39,051 nucleotides of DNA, from contig JAAYCW010000017.1 of the NCBI GenBank assembly GCA_012729575.1, positions 1 to 39,051 on the forward strand, in the 5' to 3' direction. Every line of letters begins with the position of its first letter. Position 1 is the stretch's first letter. The DNA is from Actinomycetota bacterium. GTDB lineage: Bacteria; Actinomycetota; Thermoleophilia; RBG-16-64-13. The notes beneath the pieces were generated by a model. The model was not told the origin of the DNA and ran no database searches. It worked only from the letters and a program-made list of their open reading frames with translations. Both the position numbers and the translations under genes were made by a program. This document shows, piece by piece, positions 38,688 to 39,051 of the stretch.

Positions 38688-39051
38688 CTGAACCCTCCAG
38701 GCTAGCGATTGGGGCGATCAAGGTTTCGCGGAGTCTTTCCAGACGGTATCGTACGCTGGCGTCTGCCACGCGATCGCCGATGCGGAGTCGCAGACCACCG
38801 AGGATCTCTTCGTCCACCGTCAGACTCAGTTGGACGGTCTTCTTCAACGAAGACTCGATCTTGGCCCTCAGCGCGTCCTGCACGGAAGCCGTCAGGGGTA
38901 CCGCGGAGACCACTTCCACGTGGACGATACCCCGCGCCTTCTCGACGAGTCCGACAAAGGCACGGTGGATGCCAGATAACTCGCTCTCCCGGCTCTTATC
39001 GACCAGTAGTCGGAGCAGATTCCTGACCAGTTCGTCGCCGCCCTCTGTCAA
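38671..39051 (-). CDS. atpH: ATP synthase F1 delta subunit (AtpH), 5' end beyond window
   Basis: The C-terminal 126 residues of a delta subunit, which links F1 to the peripheral stalk. The conserved end is visible: [14 protein letters not shown], then [12 protein letters not shown], the [24 protein letters not shown] segment and the terminus. The frame runs off the right edge, so a TTG at the last three bases is probably internal rather than the start, with some 50-60 residues missing. Confidence 0.93.
   Translation of the reverse strand: MTEGGDELVRNLLRLLVDKSRESELSGIHRAFVGLVEKARGIVHVEVVSAVPLTASVQDALRAKIESSLKKTVQLSLTVDEEILGGLRLRIGDRVADASVRYRLERLRETLIAPIASLEGSVEAAS

Overview
This window is a dense bacterial chromosomal segment of about 60% G+C (estimated by eye) with almost no free DNA. 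The gene order points to a Gram-positive-type, monoderm-like organism: hpf-secA-prfB-ftsE-ftsX-PcsB-like/M23-S41 protease, rsmE-HIT-yqeY-phoH-pgpH-ybeY-dgkA-cdd slot-recO, and atp operon-murA-LCP proteins. High G+C and frequent GTG/TTG starts make a deep-branching member of Actinomycetota (or a high-G+C Bacillota relative) the best guess; this is inference from composition and synteny, not phylogeny. I see no rRNA, tRNA, CRISPR array, prophage or insertion sequence.

Layout from right to left, the direction of transcription for nearly everything. The right end carries F1 ATP synthase genes atpH (cut by the window edge), atpA, atpG, atpD and atpC, followed directly by murA. A promoter then precedes two tandem LytR-CpsA-Psr (LCP) wall-polymer ligases. 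They run into a divergent purine-nucleoside-phosphorylase-like gene, ahcY and mtnA (methyl-cycle and methylthioadenosine recycling), a sugar-phosphate nucleotidyltransferase and comF. Next come hpf, secA and prfB (with the RF2 programmed +1 frameshift), ftsE, ftsX, a coiled-coil M23 peptidase and an S41 protease, a coherent division and wall-hydrolysis module. Then rsmE, a HIT protein, yqeY, phoH, pgpH (c-di-AMP phosphodiesterase type), ybeY, a DgkA-PAP2 fusion, a cytidine-deaminase-like gene, a GNAT gene, a deoC-like gene and recO.

Left of recO is a 165-bp block of nested inverted and direct repeats, then a DUF1801 gene. guaB is the only convincing plus-strand gene. It is divergent from sbcD-sbcC, which leads into a HAD phosphatase that runs off the left edge.

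Most of the window is conserved housekeeping. The points most worth a second look are: (1) three genes (both LCP genes and phoH) whose only well-supported start is CTG, with the LCP paralogues sharing an N-terminus that begins exactly at that codon; (2) three nucleoside-metabolism homologues (cytidine deaminase, PNP, DeoC) that have lost diagnostic catalytic or ligand residues while keeping their folds' signature motifs; (3) a DgkA-PAP2 fusion; (4) an LCP architecture with an extra C-terminal domain; (5) the structured repeat beside recO. I do not see a clear-cut new defence or mobile system.
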